Made by a program: the position numbers and the translations under genes
Origin: Azolla caroliniana
Lineage: Eukaryota; Polypodiophyta
Direction of reading: 5' to 3'
Assembly (NCBI GenBank): GCA_043228905.1
Contig: JBHGNT010000016.1
Coordinates: forward strand, 6,758,001-6,822,000
DNA: 64,000 nt
Notes under the pieces: generated by a model
Database searches by the model: none
Told to the model about the DNA's origin: nothing
What the model saw: the letters and a program-made list of their open reading frames with translations, nothing else
Shown here: piece after piece, positions 1-13,045 of the stretch
Layout of the letters: every line of letters starts with the position of its first letter
Position numbering within the stretch: position 1 is the stretch's first letter

Positions 1-3000
1 TATGAAGTTGCACTTGTTAAATCATTTGTTTGGGGTTGCACTTGTTAAATAATTTATTTGGCATTTTAATTTTAATAGAAAAGAACTATGTAACCCTCAA
101 TGTTAATAATATTCTTCACTAATATTCATGTAATTATAGCCTCAACTTTGACCAAGCATATATATGTACATATGTCACTTGAAAAAGAAACTGTTTTTTA
201 TTTCTTATGCATGTAAGCATTTTTTAGTATTTCTTGTAACTATAATCTAGAACATGATAAAAAAATAAAAAAATATTTTTTTTTATTTTATTTTTTTTGG
301 GGGGGGGATCTATAATCTAGAATACACTTGTTCATAGTACCTTGTTATGTCACAATATATATTCAACAATACCCTATATAATCACTTAATGATGATAGTT
401 GTAGAGTCTCCTTATGATGCAAATTTGATACAATCGATCTCTTTTGAAATTGTTAGGTCAACTTTGGCCATTTGCAATCATCAATGTGTTTGTTGGCAAT
501 TTGAGGCTATAGGCATCAACATGATTACTTTAGGAGTTAACTCTCTTCCAAGTTTACCCAAGATCACTTATGTCCTCAGAGATAGTTAATTGAAAAGAAT
601 TTAGCATACATCTAAATGTACTTGAATGTGTATAATCCATTTGCTTCAACACGGTCTTTGCATCCATTTTAGTGAGAATCGTTGCCTAATTTTAGAAACT
701 TCACACACAAGATTCCATCAATATTGTGATACAATCGAGAGGGCTTGAACTCACACACTTGCTCCATGCTTTGTGATCAATGTTGTTTTGTTATAGTCAC
801 CCTCGCTTTTCGAGCAAAGATTCCATGATAGTTTTCTAAAAATCTTGCTTGTCACTTTGACTCCATTTAATAGTTTCCCAAAAAATTTACCTATCAAGTA
901 TGTGATAGTGTTTTCAAAATCATATATTTCAACGCATGCTATCATGACAATTATAAATGGAATTCAAACAAATTCTCCATCTTTTTCAATGTCTAATTAA
1001 CATTTGATCATTTCAATCTTTCCAAATTTCAAACACACAATTCCATTTCATATCATGAATTTCTAGGTCATCCAATTATGTTAACATACGATCATGCAAA
1101 CACTCTATGTTAAATTTGTTTCTTTACATTCTACATGGAATTTTGCTTAGAGAATCCTTTGTCACAAGCAATGATATTATATGGTATAACCAAAATAGTT
1201 TGCAACAATCACATCAAATTAAGTTGCAAAACATACGCCAAGCCTCGGCCCTCGTGCATAGAATAACCATCACAATTCAAACATAACATATTGATAACGT
1301 CATAGAGTTCCAATTGACAATCCTTTGCATCATGTACTTGTTGAGAGCATGAATTGACATCAATATTTGGTTTTAAGTGAGAAATCAAAATTTCCAACAA
1401 TGTTTTTACGTTGGGATCCCTTACAAGCTACAACATCATCAAGGGTGTAATGGCATGGACTAAATAATTTTGGTACATTAAAGAGGCATGAATTTGGGAA
1501 CCTTGCATTTAGTCAAAGGACAATCTTTCGAACATAATGTTGACATGATTAAATACAACTTTTCATTGATCCATCTATTGGAGCCATCATTCCTTTAGGT
1601 TTGGAATCATTGTGACTAGTTTTATCCATTGGATTTTTCTCCATACATAAATCATGTCCATGTGTAATGCCCTATCTGTCCCATATTTCCAAATATCTAG
1701 CATGTGAGGTAAGGGAAGAGAGAGGTCAAGGTATTTGACTCGATAGAGTATAACAAGGAAGAGATGTAAGAGAAAAGTAGAGGAACTATTGAGTTTCATG
1801 AGGGGGGAGAATATGGAGTGGGGAATTTTATTTTTTATTGTATAAAAAACATCATATATCATAGACTATCATTTGAATAGTTTTTTATAGTTAAATATAA
1901 AAATTACAAATTGTTATGACAAACTTACAACAATTTGCCTTGTCAAGTTTGATTATTTGAAAAAAAAATCTAGTAAAAACAATTAAAATGACTGATAACT
2001 TGCATGATGGTCATAAAAAAACTACACCATTAGTGATGACACCAAAGAGATCATACAATTTCTTACTTTGATTGAAGGTATGTCCCCTCCCCTAGCTTAA
2101 TCTCTATGCCATCACCATTACTAAAATATCCCACAATCTTAAAACCTACCTTTTCACATTACATGTTCGTTTTTCATGAATGAGAATATTATAGATACAA
2201 TTATAATGTAGTTATCTTCATTAAAAGGGAGGTTTTGACAAGATCCCTAGATTATTTTTCGCACTTAACCACTAATGTTTTCTTAATAATGAGCTAATAA
2301 CAAAAGTTATGTACCATAACTTCCTTAAAAGAAGACCATCATCTTGCTAAGTGGAAGGAAAGGTGATTTACTTATTGTTTCTCAAAGAAATCAAAAGTTG
2401 AAATGCATTCTACTTGAGAATCTAGAGTATGTTTGCATTGTTTGGACAGAAAATAAGGACACATTACATGGTAATACTATTCCTTATAAAAATAAGTTTT
2501 TTCACATGCCGTATTTATAGGAATAACTTCTTGTTTTGTTTTAGCTATCAAGCTATTTGAATGAGTGTGACCCAAATCAAATTTGAGATTCGAAGACTAG
2601 TTGAAGCGCAACAAAGTGCGCAATATCACATGTCAAACTAGTTAAATCTTCATCAAGGCTTGGTTAAATTTCTACTTAGTTGAGTCACGAGTGTATGTCA
2701 ACTCACTCAATCAAGATGTACAACATCAAGTATTTGGTTAAGTGAAATATACTCAAGTCAAGGGATAATTCAATTGAATGCCAAGTTTGCTTAGTTGAAT
2801 GAGGCAATATATTTCGCATGGTACAAATCTTAGGACAAGATAATGTTGCAAGCCATGATCTTAAGTTTTAACCAAGCCCCACCTTATGATACTTTACGTA
2901 AGTAAAGTGGTTAATTATAATGTTTGAGCTAAGAAACCATCTATTCCAGCAATCATGAATAATAATATGATGGCCAAATGTTTTATGTGAATATTTAAAG

Positions 3001-3598
3001 CCCTATCCGAAGGTTTCCTAAAGTCCATAGAGACATATCAAGCACTTAGCTTGGAGTGTATGTTTTGTAATCAGTTCAACTTTGCTCAAAATTCCAATAA
3101 TGCCCGCAAGCCAATTTCGACAACAAACATTGTTTTCCTTTGCAAAATCAGCCATGAATCCTTCTCTAATGATAGACAAACCCATAAGCCTCACAAATAA
3201 GGTAGTTTCTAGATTTTAAAATTTAGGGGAAATTCAAGGAACACGAGAGAAAAAACAAAATTCAATGTATATGCAACAAATTTATAACTACATTACACAC
3301 TTTTAAGCTAGCAAGTAAAAACATCCTAGAAAATTCGATCAAATTTCTCCCCCTGAATTCGACACAATGCCACCGAAAAGCTCACCAAATTAAGAGAGAT
3401 AATGTATTTCGGGGAAAAAGAGAAGCAACTCATTTTGTACAATTAATTAATGGAATGTTTTGGGGGGGCACATTATTACCATCATATATCAACATAAAGA
3501 TCATCATGAAAGGGTAATTGCATGATTAGTTAGGTTAATGTATAATGATTAGTTAGGGGGGAAGATGAAGAAGAACACAAGAGCTTCTTTCACAAATG
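1..3598. other. Intergenic, no gene supported
   Basis: AT-rich sequence with only short open frames under about 90 codons, none with recognisable motifs, a favourable exon-like base composition or matching splice signals. A poly-A/T and G-run tract lies at 260-308. I see no gene here. Very degraded retroelement sequence cannot be excluded by eye. Confidence 0.6.
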
Positions 3599-4071
3599 TT
3601 AGGGGTTATAGAGTCGATTTCCGCATGTGCACTTCCAACCCTCGGGCTTGTAGTCGGAGGAGCTACTATAAGACGAGGATGCGCGTAATTGGGGCGTCTC
3701 GGGGTGCCGGCCGATCATATGGGCGGGGGTGGCGGTTCCGGGATCCGAACCGGACATCGGCCGGTCAAGGCTACTCTTACTAGCCACGGAGTTTCTACTA
3801 GACTCCCCGGTGGCCACACGTTGCTCAGCATTCCCGTGTGTCGAGGCGAGATTGGTGGGCACTTGCACCGCCTCGCACGGGCGGCACACGTTACACTTGC
3901 TTTCACACGTGGGCGGTCGTGAGCCCATCGTCATCATCATCGCCTCCCGCTTCCTAACCCTAATCTCCTCCTCTTCTTCTTCCTTTCGGGGCCTCTCGTA
4001 TACGATCCGGCCCACCGTGTCTAATAATCCCGCTTCCCTCCTCAATGTCTCGTCGATCTTCATCGTAGTAC
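3599..4071 (-). CDS. EPFL: EPFL (epidermal patterning factor-like) secreted peptide, 3' exon
   Basis: This is the last exon of a gene for a secreted cysteine-rich peptide of the EPF/EPFL family. Known members act in the apoplast on ERECTA-family receptor kinases and TMM to pattern stomata or shape organs. What is visible: a cysteine core beginning GSRPPTC, then CxxxC-xx-C-xx-C followed by EAVQVP, a long Ser/Thr-rich loop, then YKPEGWKCTCGNRLYNP at the C-terminus and a TAA stop at 3599-3601. Six cysteines are in family order. A GATTTTAG acceptor on the minus strand ends at 4072, so the exon begins at 4071 with two bases completing a codon. The exon has no signal peptide; that is expected in an upstream exon I could not find. 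The pro-region carries an EEEEEE run. The loop between cysteines 4 and 5 is about 80 residues, longer than in the members I remember. The exon is GC-rich compared with its flanks. Confidence 0.88.
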
Positions 4072-4184
4072 CTAAAATCAAAAAAAGGATTTTCTTTTTG
4101 TGTTTTTTGAACAGTCTTGAAACATTAGTGACCAATGGCCTGAATCATTAAGCCAATCAATGCCTCCACCTCATCTAAATCTTA

Positions 4185-4410
4185 GTAGTCAGCATCATGT
4201 ACTTCTTAGTCAAGGTCATGTACCTCTTAGTCAATTAAGATCATGTACCTCTTAGTCAACATCTTCTTCTTATGTCAAGATCATGTTCCTCTTAGTCAAC
4301 AATCTTGTACTTCTTGGTCAACACATATTGTGCTTCTTAGTCAAGGTCATGTTACTTCTTAGTTAACACCATTTGCTTCCTAGTCAAGGTCATGCACTTA
4401 GTCCACTTCA
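4185..4410. repeat. Degenerate ~23-bp minisatellite
   Basis: About ten diverged copies of a unit like CTTAGTCAAGGTCATGTAC run head to tail. The array lies just upstream of the EPFL 3' exon, so it is probably inside that gene's intron. Confidence 0.75.
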
Positions 4411-5447
4411 TCTATTGTAGGTTGCTTTGGAAGTCATTGTGAGTCATATTCAAGCTCCATATTTCATCGAATCTTGACTCATTACCTCGACTAATTTAGG
4501 ATTTAGTCAATCTCGACTCGCTTTAATTACTTGACCTCGACCACCACTTTACCCAAATGCTATAATTGGATTAGCTCCAACAAAGTAATGTGGTCAACCA
4601 CAACTAATTATAAAAAACTAGAAACAATGATAAATCTAAAAACTAATCATCGGTGAACTGCAACTAATTACGGTTGATTTTTAAGTTATAACAAAAACAA
4701 ACTTAGGTCGAAATTTGTTTATTTTAAAAGGTTTTCGCAGATTCAAATTAGTGGCTTAAATCTAGTCAAACATAAGAGGGCTTCTACATCTAAACATTAA
4801 ATTATGTAATTAAATGTCTTCATTAGGAAGAGGAGTGGGCAGCATTAATCTATGTATCTAACACAAATCAATTAAACAATTCATTTGTCAACATGATCAC
4901 AGTACCTTTTTAATATATTAATAAGTCCAATATTAAAGAATTCATGTGTATTTAACTTACAATCATAATTATACCCCATACTCTCAAGTCATGAGAATGG
5001 TTTTGTTTTAATTATTAAGTCTTATAATCATACCTTGATTAATGTATTGATGGGGCACTCTAGCTGTGCTAATAACCTCCGGATATTCGATCAAGATGAA
5101 GGCAACAATTGGTAGGGAGGCATGTAATAAGGTTAGGCAAATAGATACATTTAATGAGCTATTGAGGTTCATGTTAGCCTCTCAGCTAGTTGGGGCATAT
5201 ATGTATATAATTGTGATGAGTTTTTTTATATGAGCACAAGCAAGGGGGGCAAAAAAGTTTAGAAAGCTAATTAAGCAAAGATTAGAGCAAAAGGATTAGG
5301 GTGAGAGGGAGGGGGCATAGAGATTAATACAAATAGTTGGGATGGAGTTGGATAGAGAGAGAGAGAAAGTTAGATGAGTAAGAGTGAGAGAGTGAGAGTA
5401 CATGTACATGTACATGAGCCTGATTTCATGGGTACACACCTCACACA

Positions 5448-5603
5448 CACACACACACACATAAGCTATAACACAAGCACAAGAGGATGTGTGTGTGTTC
5501 GTCATTTATGTAGAATGTGCATATATGTGTACAAGCCTTACATTACATTGCCTTGTGATTCCCCATAACATTTTTTTGCTTTGGGACTAGCAAACTTGGG
5601 GGG

Positions 5604-5700
<97 letters not shown>

Positions 5701-5744
5701 TGTGTGTGAGAGAGAGAGAGAGAATGTGTGTGTGTGTGTGTGTG
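5448..5744. repeat. (AC)n and long (GT)n/(GA)n microsatellites
   Basis: A short (AC)n lies at 5443-5461. A very long nearly pure (GT)n tract runs from about 5606 to 5744 with one (GA)n interruption near 5708-5722. The short open frames over these tracts are artefacts of the repeat. Confidence 0.95.
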
Positions 5745-6450
5745 GTTGAGTTTGGTTTGGTGTTTTAGCCTAATTGGCTAACATATGGAGGTCATCAAGC
5801 GAGCGCCACATCCCTTGTGCTCGCATCGTGAAGCCCTAAATTCATCACCCATCAAAGCGCCCCTATATCATCCTCATGCTCACACATCAATGGACATCTT
5901 CTGCCATAGCTCCGATATCGATCAACCGTATTCGAATGCTCCAAGGTTGGTATCTAACACTACAACGTCAGCAATCAAGATTGCAACCTTGAGTACAAGA
6001 GTCAAGACCATATGTTGGGGAAAGATTGCCCCTGCCACATGATTGCTATCAACCTCGTCTCTAGTGTGGGTTTTCCATGGTTCTCCTAATATGCAGGTCA
6101 TGCTAACACTAATCTTTTAAGTCTCTACAGGAAACCACAAGGGGACACACAACCCTTCAATTTGGAAGTAACCACGTCTATTTGTGCATATGAGTGTCCC
6201 TAGGTTGGTTGCGATGCATGGATTTCCGAGGAATAAGTTTTTACTTGTCAAAGAGAAAAAGAGTCTAGCGCTCAACGAAAAAGCCGCTATGTTTCATAGT
6301 CCCAACCATCTAATGGATGACTTCATTTAGTGAGATTTGAACAAGGACATGAAATTTGATAATAAATATGGCTTCTAATTAGGGTACAACCCTAATATAA
6401 GGGGGAAAAGATAGACAAGAAAAAAAATAAGAAATAGATTGTGCAAAGCT

Positions 6451-6451
6451 T

Positions 6452-6521
<70 letters not shown>

Positions 6522-6535
6522 GTGTGCGTGTGTGT
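6451..6535. repeat. (GA)n-(GT)n compound microsatellite
   Basis: A run of AG dinucleotides passes directly into GT dinucleotides with a few TA interruptions. No coding sequence is involved. Confidence 0.95.
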
Positions 6536-9404
6536 TCAAAATTTTAAAAAGAGAGTATATAAAAGCTTTGGAGACCGAGAGAATGTGAGTTTAATGAAAT
6601 GAATGTGTAACTTGTAAAGAGAGCAAACTACATCATTCTTTTCATTGGGGAAATCGAATTGCAAATCATGAATCATGGTAATAACACATAATCCAGAGCC
6701 ATTATAAGAGATGCTCCTAGCAATCAAATAATTCTTGATATGTTGTCTATTGTAACAGACATTGTGCCATTCAAGGAGCGATTGTCATACAATCAATCAA
6801 CACGATGGGTTACAAAACATACTAAACAACAAGTGTTATTTAGCATCACAATGTTTTTTACGAATATTTCTCTCATCTCATGTGACAAAAAGTTTTACAA
6901 AGTTGTGATGACATTCGAATAGATTATGTTACATAAGCAACAAACACATAGGGCAATCGCCCATGAATTGCAGCCAATAATTTGGTTTCTTATCCTTGAT
7001 CTTTTGTCTCTCAATGATATTCTTTCAATTCTTAGCCTCTCCTTTCCACCCTAGTCACTATACATATATGTTTTGTGTATTTCCCTACCCTTGACTCTTT
7101 GGCATGCATGAGCTAATCATTCTTTGCATTTAGAGCATACATGTCGACTTAGGACCATTCATTGTCACTACTTTTTCTTTTAAGGCTCTTAGGATGCAAT
7201 CCTTATTTAATCATAATTCTTACAAGGAATATAGGCTCCTTGTTCCATTATAGCCATTTTCTAGGTTATAGGACTACCACTTGAGACATTAACAATCAAG
7301 CTTTTTCAATGTGTTTGCAAGTCTTGTATGAACGTCATATAATGATATTTAGTTACCTATACATTAGTTAGTGTTGTTGCCATCTAACATGAAATTTCTA
7401 TAATCACATGATCCATCCATCCATAAGTTATTTACCTTATTGATGTATCATATATGTACTATTATAAATACATATCATTGACAAGGCTAGCCAAGAGACT
7501 TGATTAGAGGGCAAGTACGAGAGGATAGATCATAGAGCCTCGAAAGAATCAACTTGAGGATCGACACGATGATTAAATGTTGTATCTATAATAGAGTAAT
7601 ATATTTGGCTTGGTATTTTGTTTGTACAAGCAATTTATAATTCTACGTGTCCATAGCTTTCTTATTTCGTATGGTCCATAGAAAAAACCTAAAATTGTGT
7701 GTACATATCTACATGATTATTATCGGTTACTAAAAAACGTGAAAAAGATGAAAAAGCAGCATATGTAAGTGACCATTGTCCACCCAAAAATGTGGAGAAT
7801 CTCTATTAGAGGATTGGCTCTTGAATACAAGAATGGAAAATAATACATGGTTGCGATGTCCTATGATACCTAGAAAGGGAAGGAAAACAAGACATTATGT
7901 ACTGTGACACAATTTTAAAGCATTGCGCTTATAATTTAGACATAATGGTTTAGATTCAACGCCGCAACAATAAAAATACTATCCTGCTTGTGGATTTAAG
8001 TCTTCAACTATGGGTTTGGTCTTGTGCCCTTCACAAAATTTGAACTTGAGTTCATGTACACTAATTATTTTTGCCAAACAAAGTTGCTATTCAACGTTCA
8101 CACTAACATATTTTCGCATAACAAACAATAAAACCCACATCGCTTGGCCTTAAAAGGCAAGAAGTTAGCTATATGTTCTTCATTGTTCAACATGATGTTT
8201 GGAGGGGAATGAGCTAATAGCATGTTTTCTTTGATACTTAAAAATGATTGGTAAAAGGAAACTTTAACTTGGGAAGAAAAAACATTACCAACATATCAAG
8301 GAAAGCATAATGCCAACAATTCAATGGCAACGAATGTTTAAGGCAAATTGAAGGTAGTCCAAATAATTAAGCTTAATTTTGGCTTCTAAAATGAAAGGGC
8401 GATTTGAGATAATATACATAATTATTTATTATGAAAGGTGACAATTGTTTGAAGAGTGATAACTAGTTGAAGAGCCCATAAGCATTCATGAAGGGCCACA
8501 TCCCTTCACTTCAAAAGTCACAAGAATCGCAATCATTCATATGAAGGGACATGAAGACAAATAGAAAATGCTTTTTTGACCAGCATCTATAACTCATTGT
8601 TGTGATTTAACATATTAAATTACCCACAGTAAAGTCTTGGGCTCAATACCTCTCAACAAATATTAGCATATATAAAGTATTTAATCGAAATATAATTCAA
8701 TGTATTTCAATATTTATAACTTTTTGGTCAAGTACTAAAAGGTATTATGTAGCATTCAAGCATGTAAATGAACTTTGACACAAAGGAAATTCTTTGGCAT
8801 CAACATTACAAGCCAATACTTAATTGTGATTCAACATACATCATACACCTTACAACAAAATTAACATCGGTGGTTATATTTCACTTTTTTGGCACCAACA
8901 TGGTAAGGTCATTGGTGGTGCTTAGTTGTGATTCATACCATACATCTAACACTCTATCAACGACATTAACATCACCAAATGGCCACCCTTACTAGTAGTA
9001 TAATTGCCAGACTACATCCCTTATTGGGGAATTTTGTTGACCCATGGAAAACTTCTTCATGACATTTGGATGGAGTGCTTGTATTGGCTTCACACTATAA
9101 GCTTTTGTCATGAATATAGGAAGAACTAGTGGGAGGATATGCGGATGAGTTGCCATGAGGGTGAGATTATGAGAACAAGAGTGGGTAAATAAAAATAGAG
9201 CAAATGGATGGATTGATGGATGAGTCTAAGCAAGGAGATTGAGTAGCAAATTTAGACAAGTAGAGTCAAATTTCGTGAATCCTTGAGATAAATGGTTTAG
9301 CAAAAAAAGTTTATAAGACTATAAACTAACGTCTAAGACTAGTTTTCATCTACTTGAGATCAATTAGGGATGTTTTTTTTTCTATATTACATAGATGTTA
9401 GCAT

Positions 9405-9448
<44 letters not shown>

Positions 9449-11100
9449 AACTGTCTCATGGGCCAATTTTGGCCTTAGAAGACGTTAATATATCTTTATT
9501 TCTTTCTCTCTTCCTACCCATAAATACATATATGAATTTTATCTAAAGGATAAGATATGTTTTTTCCCACTAAAAGTAAAGATGTGTGTTTTCCACTAGA
9601 AGTAAAGCATCTCGAAATAGACTATGGAATCCAACCATGTGATTTACATGTCGCAAAACCATGTAATTCACTAGGTGTTCGAGTCATTATGTCCTCCTCT
9701 AGCGAAAACTTCCATAATGGTGGGTTTGTACATGTATTGAAGATAGAACTATTGGAACACATAATTGGCGCTTGTTGATAATATATTTGCCATTTTGCAA
9801 GTACCCTTTGACATTGTATAATTATCCATGCTTAAGAACGGGAAACTAACATGATTATTCATATTTTCAATTCATTATCATTCATGTGGTGATAAGGCAA
9901 TGGCATTCAAATGAAGTTGTTTTCATAATGTAGACGAACCTATTTGATGAACCAATTCATCATGCTATGCGATTAAACTAATTGTTAAGTATTTCTTAGG
10001 GGAACACAAGAATTTCAAGATTGAAGGGAAAATTGTTGTTTCCTAGTCAAAAGATTGTTCCTTTAAAGTGGAACGAAAAGTTGGTTTATAATGGTTTCAT
10101 GATATGATTCGATAGCATTTACTCGGAATACATCATGAATCAAAAAATTCATAGGGAGAACTAAAAGGAATTTAAGTAGGTCAATTTCTTCTATTAATGT
10201 TGGACGTTCTTAGTTCGTTGTCTCGTGGGTGAGAAATAGGTAGAAGGTGAGAATGTAAAATAATATGAAAATTGAGTATGCATTGTTAGATTGTGTTATT
10301 TTAGTATGATACCAAAAACTAATTAGGTGGCACAAGGAATGGGAAATTAAAGTTGAAGGATTGGATAATGACCCACCATGTAACATTGGGCATCTCTTCC
10401 CTTGAACCCCCTTGTTATCAGAGACCTTGGATGAGCCTAAGATGTCTATGGTGATTGTTCCTTTAGCCCAATTTCAACAAGCTTCTCCAAGCATAATCTT
10501 GTGGAAGAAATACAAAAGCTTGAGTTAATATTGGTAAATGATATGGAGGCCTTTATATAACATTGAGAAATTATTTGATATTGAAAAAGATGATTGGCTT
10601 GACCTCATCTCTATCATGGCCAATGTCCGCCTTGATAAAAGAGGTGAAGATGTATTGTCAAAACATGCCACACCTGTTGAGAGTCGACACAAGGACTCAA
10701 TTTTGTATATTCAAGACTCATCAAGAGGTTATTGTAGCTAGTGAAAATGCAAAGGTCGAAGAAAATGATCCTAACTTGATTATTTGTTTTGTTTTGTCAA
10801 GTAAACTTCCTCTGCATAAAGGCAACATTACATTCACACACGAAGACGTAAAGTACCTCCATCAAGACTAAATTATTAGCCACTTTGTGACCACCTTTAT
10901 TATAGAGATCATCTTGTCATAAAAGTTCATATAAGTTGAACAATCGTTCTCGCATTTCATCTCCAACTCCAATTATATGAGAATGTCTTTTATGTTCCAC
11001 ATTTATTTATTTTTGTTTCAAAAATCCCAAAATGAATGCATCCATCTATTCGCCAACTTCTTGATGTAAAACAACAAAAAACCAATTAAAGAACAAGGCA
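6536..11100. other. Intergenic, no gene supported
   Basis: AT-rich sequence with short frames only. A (CT)n tract lies at 9409-9444. Overlapping frames at 10538-10871 reach 102 codons but show no domain, conserved residues or splice context that I recognise. Confidence 0.55.
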
Positions 11101-11134
11101 ACTTTGGACCCAACAATGGTTGACGTAGGGCCCA

Positions 11135-11239
11135 AAGTCACCCTATTCCAAAATTGCTTCATTTCTTGTTCACACACAAATGAAAATATATATGGGTGAT
11201 ATATATGAACATAAAAGCAATTCTGGAATAGGGTGACTT
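11135..11239. repeat. Inverted repeat, 25-bp arms with one mismatch
   Basis: Arm 1 (11135-11159) begins AAGTCACCCTATTCCA. Arm 2 (11215-11239) is its reverse complement with one mismatch in 25. The loop is 55 bases. A diverged direct copy of arm 1 with its flank recurs at about 11268-11325. It could be a foldback element remnant or a small-RNA hairpin locus; the sequence alone does not decide. Confidence 0.75.
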
Positions 11240-12902
11240 TTAGAACTACATGAATAGACATAAGGCCCAAAGTCACCCTCTTTCAAATTTATTATTTTTG
11301 TTCACACATATGAAAGCATAACCCACAAGTTTGAGTCATGATTGTGAATTTGGCAATACATCGATCATTGTAGGACCTAGAGTTGTTGTCACAAGAATCT
11401 ACATGAAGGGTCAGAAATTGTTAACTGAACCATAGGGGTTCTCAACCTTGGAAGCTAGGTTTAATTAGATATTGCTCTCTCATCACTTTCTATACTTCAT
11501 GTGGTGTTTACCAATATACATATATTTATGCGCAAGCATGTGTGTAGATGCATTTATGGATAGGATTTTGTATTTGTTGTGTGTGTGGTGTGTGTTTGTG
11601 TGTAAATTTAGTTATATTAATGTTTACATGAACATCTCAATCTATGCAGGCATGTCAAAATGTGTGAATGTATGTGTATGTATGTTTAAATGCATGAGTA
11701 TTGTTGAAGATATGTGTAAATATCAATATGAGCATGTGAATGTTTGCATGAATATGTGGAGAATAGATATGTGCCAATGTGTGCATGTATAAATGAGTGC
11801 TTTCGATATGTGTGTATTAATATACATGTGTGTGTATATACGTGAATATTCTTCTACATATGTGTGCGTAAATGAGTATGTATCGTCTGTTTGTTTGTGT
11901 GCGTGTTATTATGCATCTATGCATGTACTTTGTGTATGTATGCGTATGTGTGCTTGTGCTTGTCTAGATAAGTGCATGCATTGGTATATATTAGTGTATG
12001 TAAAAATTTGTTCTAAATAATGTTTCGGAGTGGTTGCCTAATGTGTATGTTTGTGAATATAAATTGTTTGAGGGATGTATTGCCAGGTAGGTAAGAGCGA
12101 TTATCCTTGTTGACGAAGGAACATCAGCTTTAGTCATTGCATGCCAATTGTCTACTCCCTTCTTGTTTGGTCATTGAGAATAGCCTTCCTCTTCTTCTTT
12201 ACTATCGAGACTACCTTGAAGCTCAAACATGAATCAATTACCACGCTCATCTAGTCATAGCTACTTTGTTACAAATGAAGAAACTTCGTCCACATTTGAG
12301 CTCAATTGAGGGTAGAGCTTGGTATAGAATTCTAATAGTGATTTCTCATTAAACTTGGATAATAAGTAGGTCACTCAACAAGGCAATGTTAAATCATCAA
12401 TTTAAATATACAGGTTTATCTTATGAGTATAATCGTAACCGTAGTACACTAACCTTAGGGTTGGACATGGCTAATTCACAAGGAACAAAGGGTAAGTTGG
12501 GTTATTCTCAACCCAATGGTGGGAGATAACTTTAGAGTATTTCATCACTAGGTTGATTATAATAAAACACCAGAGTATGAAACAAGCAAAAACCTAGGGT
12601 TTCAACCTATATATGAAGGCTAGTTGCCTTGATCAACATTTTTATTACATGGCTCAACATTGGCTTACACTCATCCATTGGCACCACACATTATTCCCAA
12701 TGTGCAATTTGTAAGTTCAGTCATCGCCCAATGAATCGTAGGGAGTACAATATGCTTTCACTAAACCACCACCATAGTGCACACCTAGATGCCATTTGCT
12801 GCACCTCGTTAGCATTCACATACCCTCACTACCACTTCCATTTAACATTCAGCAACAATTTGCTATGATATGAATCAATTCAATAGTATCAAATCCGAAC
12901 CG

Positions 12903-13045
12903 TTTAAAAATTTTGAAGCTTCAACTTAACTGAAGCAAACCGAACTGGTGGAAAATATCAAAAACCATAAAACTGTTGAAACCGTGGTTTTATGGTTCAG
13001 GTTGACATTCGGTTTTCAAATACCGTCAAACTTCAAAATTTTAAA
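12903..13045. repeat. Imperfect foldback (MITE-like) element
   Basis: The outer arms TTTAAAAATTTTGAAG (12903-12918) and CTTCAAAATTTTAAA (13031-13045) are inverted. The centre has a perfect 11-bp stem, AACCATAAAAC at 12963-12973 against GTTTTATGGTT at 12987-12997. AACCGAA blocks between them also pair. Together they make a long interrupted palindrome of about 143 bp, in the size range of a MITE. I saw no clear target-site duplication. Confidence 0.6.

Noticed and set aside
3565-4151. Plus-strand frames overlapping the EPFL exon
   Set aside because: The minus-strand frame carries the complete EPFL cysteine pattern. The plus-strand frames are its shadows.
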